64,000 bases of DNA from Ceratotherium simum simum (GCF_000283155.1 NW_004454163.1:6925222-6989221); one strand, 5' to 3'. Shown: positions 52,401 to 59,544, counted from the first letter of the stretch. Numbers and translations: made by a program. Notes: generated by a model not told the origin, from the letters alone.

Positions 52401-53309
52401 GATAAATGTGTTAATAAACATTTCACATTTCCTTATAGTTGTATACACCTGTGGAATAACGCTTAACGCAAATTCCTACACAGCTGCTTTGGAGTCCTTA
52501 ACTTGAGTGGGGTGCGGTATCAGATTCATTAGTGTGGGTCAGTGAATCTGGTAACTCTCATCTGTCCCGTCGCTTTGAAATTATTCTAAAAGTCAACACG
52601 ACAGCATCAAGTCTAGAATGTAAACAAATAGATAAGGAAGATACATAGCTATGTCTATCAGCCATTTATTCAAGACTGCTTTATAAATCTTGTGATTTCT
52701 TATGATTATGAGTCTTCAGAAGGACCTGAGTTTCTAAGGACTTGAGGTTTGGAATCACAGAATTAATTTGAACAGCCTTATTTGAAATAAAGCAGTTTTC
52801 AAATAGCTTTTTGAAAACAGGTTGAGGATCCTAAATTAGGAACCATTAATATGATCATTTTTTTAGGAAATTGAAGCACAAAAAAGTGAAATTTCTCACA
52901 GTGTTACAGAGCTTATGGAAGAATTGGGACTTAGAATTTAGGTCATCGTACTGCAAGTCCAGTGTAACCCAGTGTACCCCAGTGCCTTTCTCCTTCCCAC
53001 ATAGCTCTTAATGCTATCTTTACATAGACACCTTTCTCCATTGTCTTTTAAATAATTTGTATTGCCAAAAAAAAAAACACCTTTTCTACAGAAGAATTTA
53101 ATAATCACCAAAAATTTTTGTTTTCCACTTTCATGTTAAGATTTTTTTCCTGTCACTTTCAGAAACTAACCCTGCAGCATGTGAACAGTAATCAGTGCCT
53201 GGACAAAGCCACAGAAGAGGATAGCCAGGTGCCCAGCATTAGAGACTGCAATGGAAGCCGGTCCCAACAGTGGCTTCTTAGAAACGTCACACTTCCAGAA
53301 ATATTCTGA
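19304..53309 (+). CDS. GALNT1: Polypeptide N-acetylgalactosaminyltransferase 1, C-terminal 454 residues in nine exons
   Basis: This enzyme transfers GalNAc from UDP-GalNAc to Ser/Thr of proteins, the first step of mucin-type O-glycosylation, as a Golgi type II membrane protein. Joining 19304-19470, 25545-25752, 31577-31747, 33857-33974, 35478-35658, 36530-36669, 47360-47458, 48222-48356 and 53163-53309 gives 1366 nt: one base finishing a codon, 454 residues and TGA. Numbering the last residue 559, the known GALNT1 length, puts key residues where the literature has them: Cys106 and Cys339 (disulfide), Asp209/His211 and His344 (Mn2+), Glu319, and lectin Asp444, Asp484 and Asp525. The C-terminus (NVTLPEIF) points to GALNT1 rather than its close paralogue GALNT13. 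Residues 1-105 (cytoplasmic tail, membrane anchor, stem) must lie upstream and were not found by eye. No frameshift or early stop is seen. Gene identity rests on remembered family sequence. Confidence 0.95.
19471..20639. other. GALNT1 intron, no recognised element
   Basis: A 124-codon open frame at 20063-20437 has no recognisable domain and is most likely chance. Confidence 0.4.
20640..20800 (-). repeat. Probable L2 3' fragment, antisense
   Basis: TACAAATGAAGAATAAGATG, then CTTCTTAAGCACCTTATAGC follow the reverse-complement L2 3' order. Confidence 0.5.
20801..21589. other. GALNT1 intron, no recognised element
   Basis: AT-rich DNA without a supported gene or repeat. Confidence 0.4.
21590..22380 (+). 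repeat. L2 LINE 3' end, plus strand
   Basis: GATCATGTCACTTCTCTGAT, TTAATGACTGTCTCCCTCCC and AATTAATGAATGAAAGAAT are typical L2 3' text. A SINE is inserted at 21831-22048. Confidence 0.8.
21831..22048 (-). mobile_element. ERE-type SINE, antisense
   Basis: It begins with a T-run, carries GATAGTTGTATGTCATAGCT, and ends GCCAGGGGGCCGGCC. A perfect 15-base duplication CTCTGGTCACATCTT lies at 21816-21830 and 22049-22063. Confidence 0.96.
22515..22625 (-). repeat. MIR fragment, antisense
   Basis: TAGGTGCTATAATTATCCCT followed by GATGAGAAAAATGAGGCTTA is the MIR reverse-complement core. Confidence 0.7.
23038..23283 (-). mobile_element. ERE-type SINE, antisense
   Basis: It begins TTTTATGTGTGTGAGGAAGA and ends ACGCCCCGGGACAGCCCC. 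A clean target duplication was not found by eye; CTCCCTT and CTCCACCCTT are possible remnants. Confidence 0.9.
23875..24335 (+). repeat. MIR element interrupted by a SINE
   Basis: CAGGCAGACCTGGATTTGAA, then GTGTCACCTTGATCAGTTTA and CTTGTGAGGATTAAATGA match MIR. The tail resumes after the SINE with GTCTAGCATTGTGCTAAATA. Confidence 0.85.
24046..24305 (+). mobile_element. ERE-type SINE
   Basis: It starts TGGGGGCCGGCCCGGTGGCA, with the B-box GGTTCGCCTGTTCGGATCC. The tail is A-rich. A perfect 13-base duplication TATGTAGAGTCTA lies at 24033-24045 and 24306-24318. Confidence 0.96.
24336..25544. other. GALNT1 intron, mostly unassigned
   Basis: A short LINE- or MIR-like tail is visible near 25418-25450 (GCTCAGTAAATATGTGTTAA). 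Nothing else is supported. Confidence 0.4.
25545..25752 (+). CDS. GALNT1: GALNT1 coding exon, residues 161-230 (catalytic Asp-x-His)
   Basis: The acceptor is TTTTGCAG and the donor GTAATT at 25753. The exon is 208 nt and leaves two bases of Arg230. It encodes [17 protein letters not shown], then [16 protein letters not shown] and [11 protein letters not shown]. The Asp209-Ala-His211 triplet is the family metal-binding DXH motif. Arg193 and neighbouring residues belong to the conserved nucleotide-sugar pocket. Residue 173 is Arg, where I recall Lys in human. Confidence 0.95.
25753..26799. other. GALNT1 intron, no recognised element
   Basis: No gene or confident repeat is seen in this stretch. 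Confidence 0.4.
26800..29440 (+). repeat. Very old L1 LINE, plus strand
   Basis: The 5' part (26820-27400) resembles L1/HAL1 leader text (AATTTTTCCAACTGAAAAAG). ORF2 remnants follow from about 27540 (CTGATCATTTCAGTAGATAC), including CAGTTCTCCCCACATTGATC and GACTTAACTATATTAATTTT. It is highly decayed and interrupted by a small L1 insertion at 28012-28135. Confidence 0.7.
28012..28135 (+). mobile_element. Short 5'-truncated L1 insertion inside the older L1
   Basis: About 124 bases hold only an L1 3' tail (GACTAGACTATTGGTGGTGA to CTCAATAAAATAAAAGG and an A-run). A perfect 14-base duplication AAAAGTCAGTTGCC lies at 27998-28011 and 28136-28149. The same 3' tail type occurs at about 31045-31160. 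Confidence 0.9.
29643..30766 (-). mobile_element. Inverted 5' half of a twin-primed L1
   Basis: Reverse-complement ORF2 text from the ORF2 end (CATTCATTGATGGGCACTTA) back towards upstream sequence (TTAATCCATTTTGAGTTAAT). The left edge is the L1 position that would directly precede the start of the plus-strand half at 30767. A SINE is nested at 29956-30206. Confidence 0.85.
29956..30206 (-). mobile_element. ERE-type SINE, antisense
   Basis: It begins TTTTGTGTGTGTGTGAGAGG and ends CCACTGGGCCAGCCCC. A perfect 13-base duplication TATTTCTTGTCCT lies at 29943-29955 and 30207-30219. Confidence 0.96.
30767..31178 (+). mobile_element. 3' half of the twin-primed L1, with A-rich tail
   Basis: Plus-strand text GCCATTTGCAACAACATGGA through the 3' UTR (GGTGGCTACCAGAGGGGCAG) ends in AATAAAAATAAATAAATAAT. 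The flanks AAAATACTTAATATT (29628-29642) and AAAACACTTAGAATT (31179-31193) agree at 12 of 15 bases and look like an aged target duplication. Confidence 0.85.
31234..31543 (-). mobile_element. ERE-type SINE, antisense, next to an exon acceptor
   Basis: It begins TTTATTTATTTATTTTTTGT and ends GCCATGGGGCCGGCCC. A perfect 13-base duplication AAAAGATTTTTTA lies at 31221-31233 and 31544-31556. It ends 33 bases before the GALNT1 exon at 31577. Inside, T8CCCCAAAG (31359-31374) resembles a splice acceptor on the gene's strand. Confidence 0.96.
31577..31747 (+). CDS. GALNT1: GALNT1 coding exon, residues 230-287
   Basis: The acceptor is ATTTTAG and the donor GTAATT at 31748. The exon is 171 nt with the same phase at both ends, so skipping it would remove 57 residues without a frameshift. 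It reads [19 protein letters not shown], then the [15 protein letters not shown] segment and [10 protein letters not shown]. This is the middle of the catalytic domain, ahead of the Gal/GalNAc-T motif. The acceptor has an unusually weak pyrimidine tract (TTTGCTTTTATGATTTTAG), and an antisense SINE ends only 33 bases upstream of the exon. Confidence 0.95.
31748..33856. other. GALNT1 intron, mostly unassigned
   Basis: Around 32640-32780 the text (AAGGGTTCCTAAACATTTCG, GATAAAAGCTATGAGTTTTC) resembles an old MER-type DNA element, not firmly. Otherwise nothing is recognised. Confidence 0.4.
33857..33974 (+). CDS. GALNT1: GALNT1 coding exon, residues 287-326 (Gal/GalNAc-T motif)
   Basis: The acceptor is TTTCAG and the donor GTAAGT at 33975. 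The exon is 118 nt: one base closes Arg287, then 39 codons follow. It reads [20 protein letters not shown], then [17 protein letters not shown]. The WGGEN stretch is the heart of the Gal/GalNAc-transferase motif shared by the family, and Glu319 in it is essential in GALNT1. The exon ends on a codon boundary. Confidence 0.95.
33975..34599. other. GALNT1 intron, no recognised element
   Basis: AT-rich DNA, no supported gene or repeat. Confidence 0.4.
34600..34690 (+). repeat. MIR-family fragment
   Basis: CAGTTTGCCCTCTTATGAAA and GATCCTTTCCAGCTGTATCA fit the tail of a MIR-like element. Confidence 0.5.
35040..35228. repeat. Possible hAT/MER DNA-element remnant with short CA tract
   Basis: The terminal text AGTTAGAAAACTACTGCTCT resembles a Charlie-type end. 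A short (CA)n tract lies at 35090-35107. Confidence 0.4.
35478..35658 (+). CDS. GALNT1: GALNT1 coding exon, residues 327-387 (His344)
   Basis: The acceptor is TTTTCAG and the donor GTTAGC at 35659. The exon is 181 nt: 60 codons plus one base of Gly387. It encodes [20 protein letters not shown], which holds Cys339 and the metal ligand His344. The flexible-loop region TPYTFPGG, which closes over UDP-GalNAc in the family, comes next. It ends in [18 protein letters not shown]. The donor is non-ideal at +3/+4 (GTTAGC). Readthrough into the intron would stop at once at TAG. Confidence 0.95.
35775..35875 (+). repeat. MIR or L2 tail fragment
   Basis: GTCATTGTAAGGAATAAATG followed by GTGCTTAGCAGAATGCCTAG matches the common MIR tail pattern. 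Confidence 0.6.
36530..36669 (+). CDS. GALNT1: GALNT1 coding exon, residues 387-433 (end of catalytic domain and linker)
   Basis: The acceptor is ATTAACAG and the donor GTAAAA at 36670, followed by an A-rich run. The exon is 140 nt. It reads [19 protein letters not shown], then [14 protein letters not shown] and RHYFSLGE, covering the end of the GT-A domain and the linker to the lectin domain. Residues 400 (Leu) and 409 (Arg) differ from the Val and Lys I recall in human. The next intron is the longest in the window, about 10.7 kb. Confidence 0.94.
36670..37544. other. GALNT1 intron, no recognised element
   Basis: An A-run directly follows the donor (36671-36685). Nothing else is supported. 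Confidence 0.4.
37545..38022 (-). mobile_element. MaLR-type (MLT1-like) solo LTR, antisense
   Basis: TTAGTTTCCTAGGGCTGCCA, AACAGAAATTTATTGTCTCA, ATTGGATTAGGGCCCACCCT and GACCCTGTCTCCAAATAACA follow the reverse-complement order of an ERVL-MaLR LTR. No internal retroviral genes are present. The subfamily name is uncertain. Confidence 0.75.
38023..38806. other. GALNT1 intron, no recognised element
   Basis: It may hold a decayed LTR, but I cannot assign one. The open frame at 38387-38638 has no domain. Confidence 0.35.
38807..38960. repeat. hAT/MER-type DNA-element fragment
   Basis: CAGTGATTTTCAATTTTCTG, then GTCACAACCCAGTAGTGGTT are typical of an old non-autonomous hAT end. The opposite end is missing. 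Confidence 0.55.
39215..41170 (-). repeat. Long L2 LINE copy, minus strand
   Basis: From the 3' end (TTTATTCAACAAAACTACGT, GATAGGTACTATTTTAAGTA) it runs back through the 3' coding region (GTTTGTAGGCCATGGTAAGG, GGTTTTATTCTGAGTAAGAT) and the reverse-transcriptase region (about 40050-40450) to upstream ORF2 sequence. At nearly 2 kb it is long for an L2. Antisense open frames of 80-120 codons near 40750-41170 are decayed remnants. Confidence 0.8.
41171..42002. other. GALNT1 intron, no recognised element
   Basis: No supported gene or repeat. Confidence 0.4.
42003..42225 (-). repeat. MIR element, antisense, nearly full length
   Basis: ATTAACTCATTTTATCCTCA, CTTATCCCCACTTCACGGTA and GGACAGGATTTGAACACAGG give the complete MIR reverse-complement order. 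Confidence 0.92.
42540..42680 (-). repeat. MIR element, antisense
   Basis: CTACTATGTGTCAGTTTCTG, then TTATCCGTGTTTGACAGATG, matches the MIR core. Confidence 0.75.
42910..43030. repeat. hAT/MER5-like fragment
   Basis: GTATTTCCCAAACATATTTG and GGTTTGGGGAATCACTGTCT are typical short inverted ends. A similar end lies near 42682-42810. Confidence 0.55.
43545..43805. repeat. Palindromic non-autonomous DNA transposon
   Basis: It begins CATCCAATGTAGTAGCTACT and ends with CATATTGGACAGCACAAATA and TCTATTGGACAGCGCTGGAG. This is a well-known mammalian DNA-element pattern with self-complementary arms (GTAGCTACTGGCCACAT and ATATGGCTAGTGGCT). Confidence 0.7.
43806..45520. other. GALNT1 intron, unassigned
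   Basis: No gene seen. Overlapping 64- and 67-codon frames near 45190-45464 have no domain. Faint similarity to old LTR or retroviral DNA is possible but unsupported. Confidence 0.35.
45521..45612 (+). repeat. MIR tail fragment
   Basis: GGAATGTTGTAAGGATGATA then GTACAGTGCGTAGTACAGAG fits the MIR 3' part. Confidence 0.65.
45613..47359. other. GALNT1 intron, mostly unassigned
   Basis: A short MIR-like piece (GAGCCTACTATGTGCTAGAC) lies near 46500-46560. The rest shows no gene or confident repeat. Confidence 0.4.
47360..47458 (+). CDS. GALNT1: GALNT1 coding exon, residues 434-466 (lectin alpha repeat)
   Basis: The acceptor is TCCCGTAG, with a G in the tract, and the donor GTAAGT at 47459. The exon is 99 nt, exactly 33 codons. 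It reads [20 protein letters not shown] and then [10 protein letters not shown]. Cys442 and Cys459, with Asp444 in the CLD motif, mark the first ricin-type (alpha) repeat. A recent SINE sits 40 bases past the donor. Confidence 0.95.
47499..47765 (+). mobile_element. ERE-type SINE 40 bases after a GALNT1 donor
   Basis: It starts GGCCAGCCTGGTGGCGCAAG and ends in an A-rich tail. A perfect 19-base duplication TAAAAGGGATAATTTTCAG lies at 47480-47498 and 47766-47784, the longest in the window, which suggests a relatively recent insertion. The B-box neighbourhood carries a small internal duplication (GATCCTGGGTGCG at 47568 and 47586). Confidence 0.97.
48222..48356 (+). CDS. GALNT1: GALNT1 coding exon, residues 467-511 (lectin beta repeat)
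   Basis: The acceptor is TTTTTCAG and the donor GTAAGT at 48357. The exon is 135 nt, exactly 45 codons. It closes the alpha repeat ([12 protein letters not shown]) and encodes the beta repeat, with DDLCLDVSK (Cys482, Asp484), Cys497 and the QxW signature in [10 protein letters not shown]. Reading on into the intron stays open for 23 codons before TAA. Confidence 0.95.
48735..49690 (+). repeat. Probable L2 LINE, plus strand (3' part clearest)
   Basis: ACAGTTCCCTCTGCCTAACA, CCCAGCTTTGACATCACTTC and GGAGGGCAAGGCCATGTTTT at 49440-49660 match the L2 3' end. The stretch from 48735 to 49380 is pyrimidine-rich and only loosely similar. Confidence 0.55.
49765..49900. repeat. hAT/MER-type DNA-element fragment
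   Basis: CACTGCAGGATGTGTAGCAT and TTGTGACAACCAAAATATTT are familiar phrases of old Charlie-type elements. Confidence 0.6.
49985..50420. repeat. Old interspersed repeat, family not named
   Basis: GATAGCTGCTGCAGCTCTTA, CATGGGCCAGAACTTCATCC and CCCCAGCTGCAAGGGGGGCA are phrases I associate with an ancient mammalian repeat. The frames of 84 and 116 codons here are not genes. Confidence 0.45.
50790..50975 (-). repeat. MIR-family element, antisense
   Basis: GGCCCAAGGTCACAGAGCAG, GTAAATGGTGTAACCCAGAT match the MIR reverse complement. Confidence 0.75.
50976..51838. other. GALNT1 intron, no recognised element
   Basis: No supported gene or repeat. Confidence 0.4.
51839..52080 (-). repeat. MIR element, antisense, nearly full length
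   Basis: GTGCCATTTATCGAGAACTT, CCCCATTTTATAGATGAGGA and ACCTGAGGCTCAGAAAAG are in full MIR order. Confidence 0.9.
52081..52855. other. GALNT1 intron, no recognised element
   Basis: AT-rich, no supported gene or repeat. Confidence 0.4.
52856..52992 (-). repeat. MIR fragment, antisense
   Basis: GAAATTGAAGCACAAAAAAG, then GTGTTACAGAGCTTATGGAA, follow the MIR order at low similarity. Confidence 0.6.
53163..53309 (+). CDS. GALNT1: GALNT1 terminal coding exon, residues 512-559 and stop (lectin gamma repeat)
   Basis: The acceptor is TGTCACTTTCAG. The coding part is 147 nt, ending in TGA at 53307-53309. It encodes the gamma ricin-type repeat: [20 protein letters not shown] (Cys523, Asp525), then [15 protein letters not shown] with Cys540 and the QxW signature. 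It ends in NVTLPEIF, where Asn552 is a potential N-glycosylation site. The exon continues into the 3' UTR. Confidence 0.96.
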   Translation, partial: KLTLQHVNSNQCLDKATEEDSQVPSIRDCNGSRSQQWLLRNVTLPEIF

Positions 53310-54254
53310 GACCAAATTTACAAAAAAAGAAAAAAATAAGGATTGACTGGGCTACCTCAGCATACATTTCTGCCACATTCTTAAGTAGGGATGTAAGGTT
53401 TATCAGCCATTAAAACTTAAGACTCCTCTCGCTTTTCACTAGCTGTGAACCAGCCTTCCTGTCCGAGGACATGAAACTACATAGTAGCGAGACTGTGCAC
53501 ACTGATGTTTACAAGATTGAACGAGTCTTTCATCAAGAATCATTGTAAAGAATATTCAGACAATGAGGCGACAAAATGTGCTTTCCGGAGATCTGCACCT
53601 TTTATGGTTTGCTTGCACATCAGTAATTTCTGCTGAACGTGCTGTCCTATTGAAGAGATTTCCAAGATTTTTTTCTGATTAGAACTGGTAGCCAGTATAT
53701 TAAATATTGATATAAAAAGAACTGGAACCAGAGTCAGAATCATGAAAACATCATTTTTACAACAATTTAAAAAAAGCTATATTAAACAGGGTTTAAAGGA
53801 AATTAAAACAGAACTATGAGAAGTACAATTTGTTATAGTATAGTATCAAATTTCTATATAGATTTTATACCTCAATGGGGAAAAAATAACTGATTCCAAT
53901 GACATTCATTTTGTTTTCATCTGTGATAGTCATGGATGCTTTCTTTTCCTTGGGGTGCTGAAATTGAGCTGAAAAAAGTGGCTCTTTGAACGTAGTTTTA
54001 ATTGCTTTCTACTATTTTTTTATTTGGTTGTGGGCTGTTGGAATTGTAATTTTTAATTGCCTTTAAAAATGGAGATTTAAAATAATGTCTGGTCTCACTG
54101 AACAAGTTAGCTATCTCGGTTGCTCTTGGGTCAACTGGCTTACAGACTTTCACACACACAAATTTCTTAGTAAATTTTCAGCTTAACTTGATTCAACTGA
54201 TTATGCTTAATACCCAAGATTCATACTACTGTACTACAGATTTGTTTTCACAGC

Positions 54255-54260
54255 AATAAA
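54255..54260 (+). promoter_or_regulatory. Candidate proximal polyadenylation signal AATAAA
   Basis: A perfect hexamer in CAGCAATAAATCTT, about 945 bases after the stop codon, with T-rich DNA downstream. It could give a shorter 3' UTR. Confidence 0.4.
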
Positions 54261-54454
54261 TCTTCAGTTCTTTGTTTATGATTCCACTCAACAAAAGGCC
54301 TATAGAAGTGATTATTTGGGTATTTGGAGATGATACATTTGATGGTTTTTTGGGAAAGTTTTTTCCCTCCATCTTCAGATGTGCTTCATTGTCAAGTGCA
54401 TATTTAGATTAGGTTCTTGAATTGTAATGTTGATCTGCTGCTTTTTTTTTTTTA

Positions 54455-54460
54455 AATAAA
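54455..54460 (+). promoter_or_regulatory. Candidate main polyadenylation signal AATAAA
   Basis: A perfect AATAAA follows a T-run about 1.15 kb after the stop codon, with T/G-rich DNA downstream. An alternative lies at 54255-54260. No transcript evidence is visible, so which site is used is inference. Confidence 0.5.
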
Positions 54461-54480
54461 ATTTGACTGAAAATGTTTAA

Positions 54481-55940
54481 TTGGCATTTTTTAATGAGTT
54501 AGCCAAAGAAGTGCAGCTATTACTCCATATTATTAGTCCTGCATTTCTTCCCTAAATTCCATTTAGGTTAAATTGGTTTGTTTTTTTTCCCCTCTGATTT
54601 TTAATACCACAAAATAACCTGAGTATCAATTAAAAGTTGAGTATCAATTAAATGTTTTAATCTCATAGAAAGAGCTCATTGTGACACTTTTCCTGATATG
54701 TAAAGCAATCCATTGGCAAAAGTGCATATATTTTCCTTCCTATTTGTAAGATTATATTTAATGATATTCTTTTCTTTGATTATCAAAGACTCTCACTGCA
54801 GACAGTGCTATTTCTTGTGCCTAAGAATGTTTCTGAAAGTTGCATCACTAATAATACTTGCCAGGTTGAGTGTGCAGAAAGTTTCTCATATTCTGTTCAA
54901 GTTAATATCAAGCACATGTGGGTGCTTTAGGGTGAGGCTATAATACAGAATGCATAAATTTTGTCCCCAGGAAATTTGAAATGAAGCAGGTGTTGGATGG
55001 AATTTTTTTTCTACTCCATGAGCTGTGTTAATTCTATCTTCAGTAGGCCTAACGCTTGACTAAACCAGATGTCTAATCAATAAATTATTTTCATGCTCAG
55101 AATTTCAGGTTTTTTACTCTAGCACAGCTTGGTCTTATTGCTTACTGTAAGAAAGCTTAACAGCAATGTGATTTAAGGTTTTGTTTTGTTTTTTAAGAGG
55201 GGGATGAGAGTGATTTAATTCATGGGTACTTTTAGAACCTGATAGATAATCCCATTGCCTTTATTTTTCTAATTAAAGAATTCCTAAGTACTTTGAAAAT
55301 ATAAAATATTCCTGAATAGTTGTGCCTTACATTGGTTTTATTTGAAGTTAAAATGGATCCCTGTTCATTATAGCTGTTTGTAGGTTAGGCAGCATGCTAA
55401 TCACTCTGTTGTAAATCAAACTGGGAAGAAAAGAATGAATGAGAAAGAAAGCAAAGAATGAAAAGATGGGATTATTATTTGACCAGTGAAGAATTTATAA
55501 ATGTGACAATTAAGGATAATTTGAATCTCACAAATCAATTCATCCTACTCCAATCCCAATCCATTTTAATATGTCTCGTTCTAATTGGCATTCTTGAAAA
55601 ACAGTACTTTGTTCACCATCCTGCAAATAAAGGGCAGCATGTAGGCCATTTCCTCATTTCCCTAATTAATTCTATATTCAGCTGAAAAACAGAGGTTCCT
55701 CTGTAAAGATCTGGTGCTCTCCCATCTTTCAAGAAGTATACCAAGAGCAAATTTAACTCCAGAATTACATGTTCTTCAAAGGAGAAAGAAAATCAGAAGG
55801 TAGTGTTCCTGAGGTGATAACTGTGAGAGAAAGAATACAAAGATTGAATCACTTTTTACTCTGGAAAATTAGGTGTTTCCAGTTATATGACACTTCTCCT
55901 ATTCTCTGATTTCTTGAAGATTACCAAGTGTTTGCTTGAT
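54481..55940. other. Downstream flank of GALNT1 without recognised repeats
   Basis: AT-rich DNA carrying later AATAAA hexamers (55079, 55626). It could be alternative 3' UTR. No protein domain is seen in the 75-76-codon open frames. Confidence 0.4.
55079..55084 (+). promoter_or_regulatory. Candidate distal polyadenylation signal AATAAA
   Basis: A perfect hexamer, about 1.77 kb after the stop codon. A further one lies at 55626-55631. Use would lengthen the 3' UTR; this is inference only. Confidence 0.3.
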
Positions 55941-57640
55941 AAATCTACCAGAACTAATAATTTTGTAGGATATGAGGCAAAACACAGTTGTATTTTTTTA
56001 TACACTAGCAACAAACAAGTGAAAATTAAATTTTAAAATATATCAATCATTTATAATGTCAAAGAAGTCAAATACCTTGAAAGTAAGTTCACAGATGTGC
56101 AAGACTTCTACACTGAAGACTACAAAATGTTGCTGAGAGAAACTATAGAACACCGCAGTAAATATATTCATGGACTGAAAGACTGCATAATGTTAAGGTC
56201 TCAGTTTCCCACAAATTGATCTATAGATTCAGTGAAATCAAAAATCCTATGAGGCTTTCTTGTAGAAATTGGCAAATATATATGGAAATGCAACAGGCCA
56301 AGAATAGCCAAGATAATCTTGAAGAAGGGAAAAAAAAGTTGGAAGACTTAACACTACTCAATTTCATGACTTGCTTTAAATCTACAGTAATTAAGAGTGT
56401 GGTACTAGAGTTAGGACAAATAGACCAATGAATAGAATAGAGTCCAGAAATAGACCCACACACACATATGGTCATTGGCTTTTCAACAAAAACAAGCAAT
56501 TCAATAGGGAAAGGGAAACTTTTCAGTTGGATCTGGAGTAACTGGATATCTGTATGAGAAAAAACTAAACATTGATGCTTTCACACAATGCACAATTTAC
56601 TCAAAATGGATCAAAGACCTAAACAGAAGGGCAAAACAATAAATCTAGAAGAAAACACAAAGTATCTTCACAACTCTCGGGATAGGCAAAGATGTCTTAG
56701 GATACAAAAGATGTTAACCATAGGAGAAAAACTAATAAATTTCACCAGAATTAAATGCTTCTCATCAAAAAGGTACTGTCAAGGTGAAAAGGCAAGCCAC
56801 GGCCAAGGAAAAAATATTTGCAATACATATAATTGACAAAGGATTCATATGCAGAAAAACAAAGAACTTTTAAAAGTCATTGCAAAAGCACCACAATATA
56901 AAAATTAATAAATGACTTGAATACACACTTCGCAAAAGCTATCCAAATGTGAAATTAGCATAGGAAAAGGTACTTAACATCAGCCAACAGGGAATGCAAA
57001 ATGAAACCACAAGGAAATACCACTGCATACGTGCCACATGGTGAGAATGTGGAGCAACTGAGGGAAGTGTAAGTTGGTATAATCACCTTGGGAAACAGCT
57101 TGCCAGTTTCTTCTAAAGTAAATATATGCCTACCTTTTGACTTAGTGATTCCACTTCTAGAGATACAACCAAGAGAAATGAGTGCATATGCCCACAATAA
57201 GATTTGTACAAGAATATTCATTTCATCTTTATTTATGATACCCTCAATCTGGAAACTACCCAAATATCCATCATCAAGTTAATGGATAATCAAATAATGG
57301 TATATTTATACATTGGAATACTAATCTGCAATTTAAAAAAAATGAATTGGTGATACAACAATAGGTACAAGTCTCAAAAATACTGTTGACTAAGGAAAGC
57401 TAGACACATTACATTTATATCAAGCTCAAGAACAAACAAAACAAATCTAGAGTGGTTACCTCTGAGTGTAGACTAGAAAGGAGCATGAGAAAACTTGCTA
57501 TAATAATGGAGATATTCTGTAAATTGATTTGGATAATGGTACTATGCATATATATTAACTAAAAACTTATTGAGCTATATACTTAGAATATATGTATTTT
57601 ATTGTATGTCAATTATACCTTATAAGTGCTGAGAGAAAAT
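55941..57640 (+). repeat. Old L1 LINE, plus strand (ORF2 end and 3' UTR)
   Basis: GCTGAGAGAAACTATAGAAC, CAGTTTCCCACAAATTGATC and GCCAAGAATAGCCAAGATAA, then the 3' region. Frames are broken throughout. Confidence 0.85.
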
Positions 57641-59544
57641 GAGGAAGATATTTATCCTTATGGCATCCAGGTTTTTCTAAAAAGTACTCCACTGCTACAA
57701 AACACCCAAAGGCTGAATAAATTGCAACAAACATACTTCTAAGTGGGATGCTGAGCTCACAAGAAAATATGGAAAATCCCTAAAGTCCAGGAAAAAATGG
57801 GAAAAAAAGGATACATAAACTTAAGCCATAGAAGGAACTATTAAATATGAAAGCCCTAGGAATAGCCCTAAATCCTTTTGTTCCTCTCCTAGGAACAAAA
57901 TATAATAACCAGAGTTTGGGGAATGGGAGCTTATGCCTTGGGCGTGAATAAAGTTGGAAAATTAAAGATCCCTGCATAAAGTTGGGATGTTCAGAGGAGT
58001 CACACCTACAAGTAAAAGGGGGGGGGCGGGGGTAAGGAAGTCTGCCGTCTTGTAAAGGAAACCAGAGGGTAATCTGACCAACTCTGCCCCTCTTCCAGGT
58101 AGTAAATGGTAATGTGGATGATGCCACCCTTATAATCATAAAGCCTGCTTTCATATAGGTCAAGGGTTTAAAACCACAGTCAGGAAGTCTGCAGATCAAG
58201 AAAAAGTAAGTCTAGATTTATAGCACTTGCTGGAAGTCATTAGAATACATGCCTTTTTGGGGAAAAAATCATCAATCCAAGCCCGTACACCCCCACAAAT
58301 TATGAAATCACCATATAAAAAGAGGAAATGAGCCCTCAACATGAATGTTAACAACAACAAAAGTCTAGCAAAATGAAAATAGCTTGTGCTTGTGTCAGAT
58401 TGAACTTCCTGCCGATAAGTTAATACCCCTGAAGAACTTTTTTAAAGAATGTTTGACGACCCTGGAGAGTGAAGAAAAGGCAGGAAATGTAGGGAACTTA
58501 ACTCTTGTTAAAGAGGACCTTCACTAGGTAAGATGACATGTATATAGCTTTTCCCTAGAGAGCAACCCCAATGCACATAGTACGCTAGAGGTAGTGTTCA
58601 TACAGCTAGTGACTGTTGTCTTAGGCTGAGAAGTCAGACGTCTTATTTAGGAGCAAACAGAGTGGCAGGAACTGGAGGGAGAAAATCCCAAACAGGAGAG
58701 AGTCAGAGGAGCCCCCAAATCTGCATACAAACTTTCCTTAGATCTTTGGCTGACTCAACTAAGTGTGCACAGGGTGAGTGTCCAAGAAGACCAGGGGAAA
58801 ACAACTGGAAGCCAGGAAGATCTAAGCAGAAATCTTAGCAGTTGCTCGGTACCAAGAATACAGTTTCGAGTTCCCATTCTTCCAATTTGGAGGGGCTTGA
58901 TAAACACTTTAGACTTTATGTTGAAACCCAAGAAGGGCCATGTGTGGGAATAAAGACCATTTCTTAAGGATTTAGGGCTATTCTAGGGCAAAACAGGAAA
59001 AGACTAGACTTAACAAAGTGTAAAACCAAGCCTCTGTAACATCAAGTTGATCTGCCAATAATTTAACTGCCTTCTTGGACAAAATGTAGCAGTCTTCTGA
59101 GGAAGACAATGGAATACAGAATCTCTTCAGTGCATCAATCACAATGTCCAGTATACAATGAAAAAGTAATAGATGAAGAAATTTTCAAGAAAGTGACCTT
59201 TATTTTTTAAAATAGTCAATGAAAGGAGACCCACTGATAACCTAGATAATGGAATTAGTAGACAAGTTCATCTAAATAAGTGTTTTTTAAAATAGCTACT
59301 GAAAAAAATAGATACACTAAAAAGATGGGAAATTTCAGAAGAGATTTAGAAACTAGAAAAGAGAGAAATAAGAATCATAAAATTGAAAAATATCAAAAAA
59401 TTCATTGAATGGGATTAACAGCAAATTGGACACAACAGAAAAAAGGACCAGTGAACATGAACACAAGTTAATAAAAAATTTCCAAAATAAACCACAGACA
59501 GAGGAAAAGATTTAGGCAGGGAAAACCATCCTTGATGATCAAAT
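57641..59544 (+). repeat. L1 LINE 5' UTR/ORF1 region, plus strand
   Basis: From about 59080 the ORF1-proximal text is clear (GGATTAACAGCAAATTGGAC, CAGTGAACATGAACACAAGT). 57641-59080 is probably its 5' part, but that is less certain. A G-run lies at 58019-58031. Confidence 0.55.

Larger units (their letters stand above)
53310..54480 (+). other. GALNT1: GALNT1 3' untranslated region (proposed extent)
   Basis: This is AT-rich DNA after the stop codon, with no transposon that I recognise, as expected of a retained UTR. The end is set tentatively just past the AATAAA at 54455. Longer forms using later signals (55079, 55626) are possible, because the sequence stays free of recognisable repeats until about 55.94 kb. 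The A-rich stretch at 53320-53340 is too close to the stop to be a poly(A) site. Confidence 0.6.

Noticed and set aside
19304..53309. GALNT1 as a processed or unprocessed pseudogene
   Set aside because: All nine exons keep frame, splice sites and catalytic residues, and introns are present.
19304..53309. Assignment to the close paralogue GALNT13
   Set aside because: The C-terminal NVTLPEIF and the 559-residue length with matching key positions fit GALNT1. This rests on memory and could be tested by alignment.
57780..58199. 139-codon antisense open frame, the longest in the window
   Set aside because: It is antisense to probable L1 5' sequence, with low-complexity hydrophobic stretches and no family resemblance.
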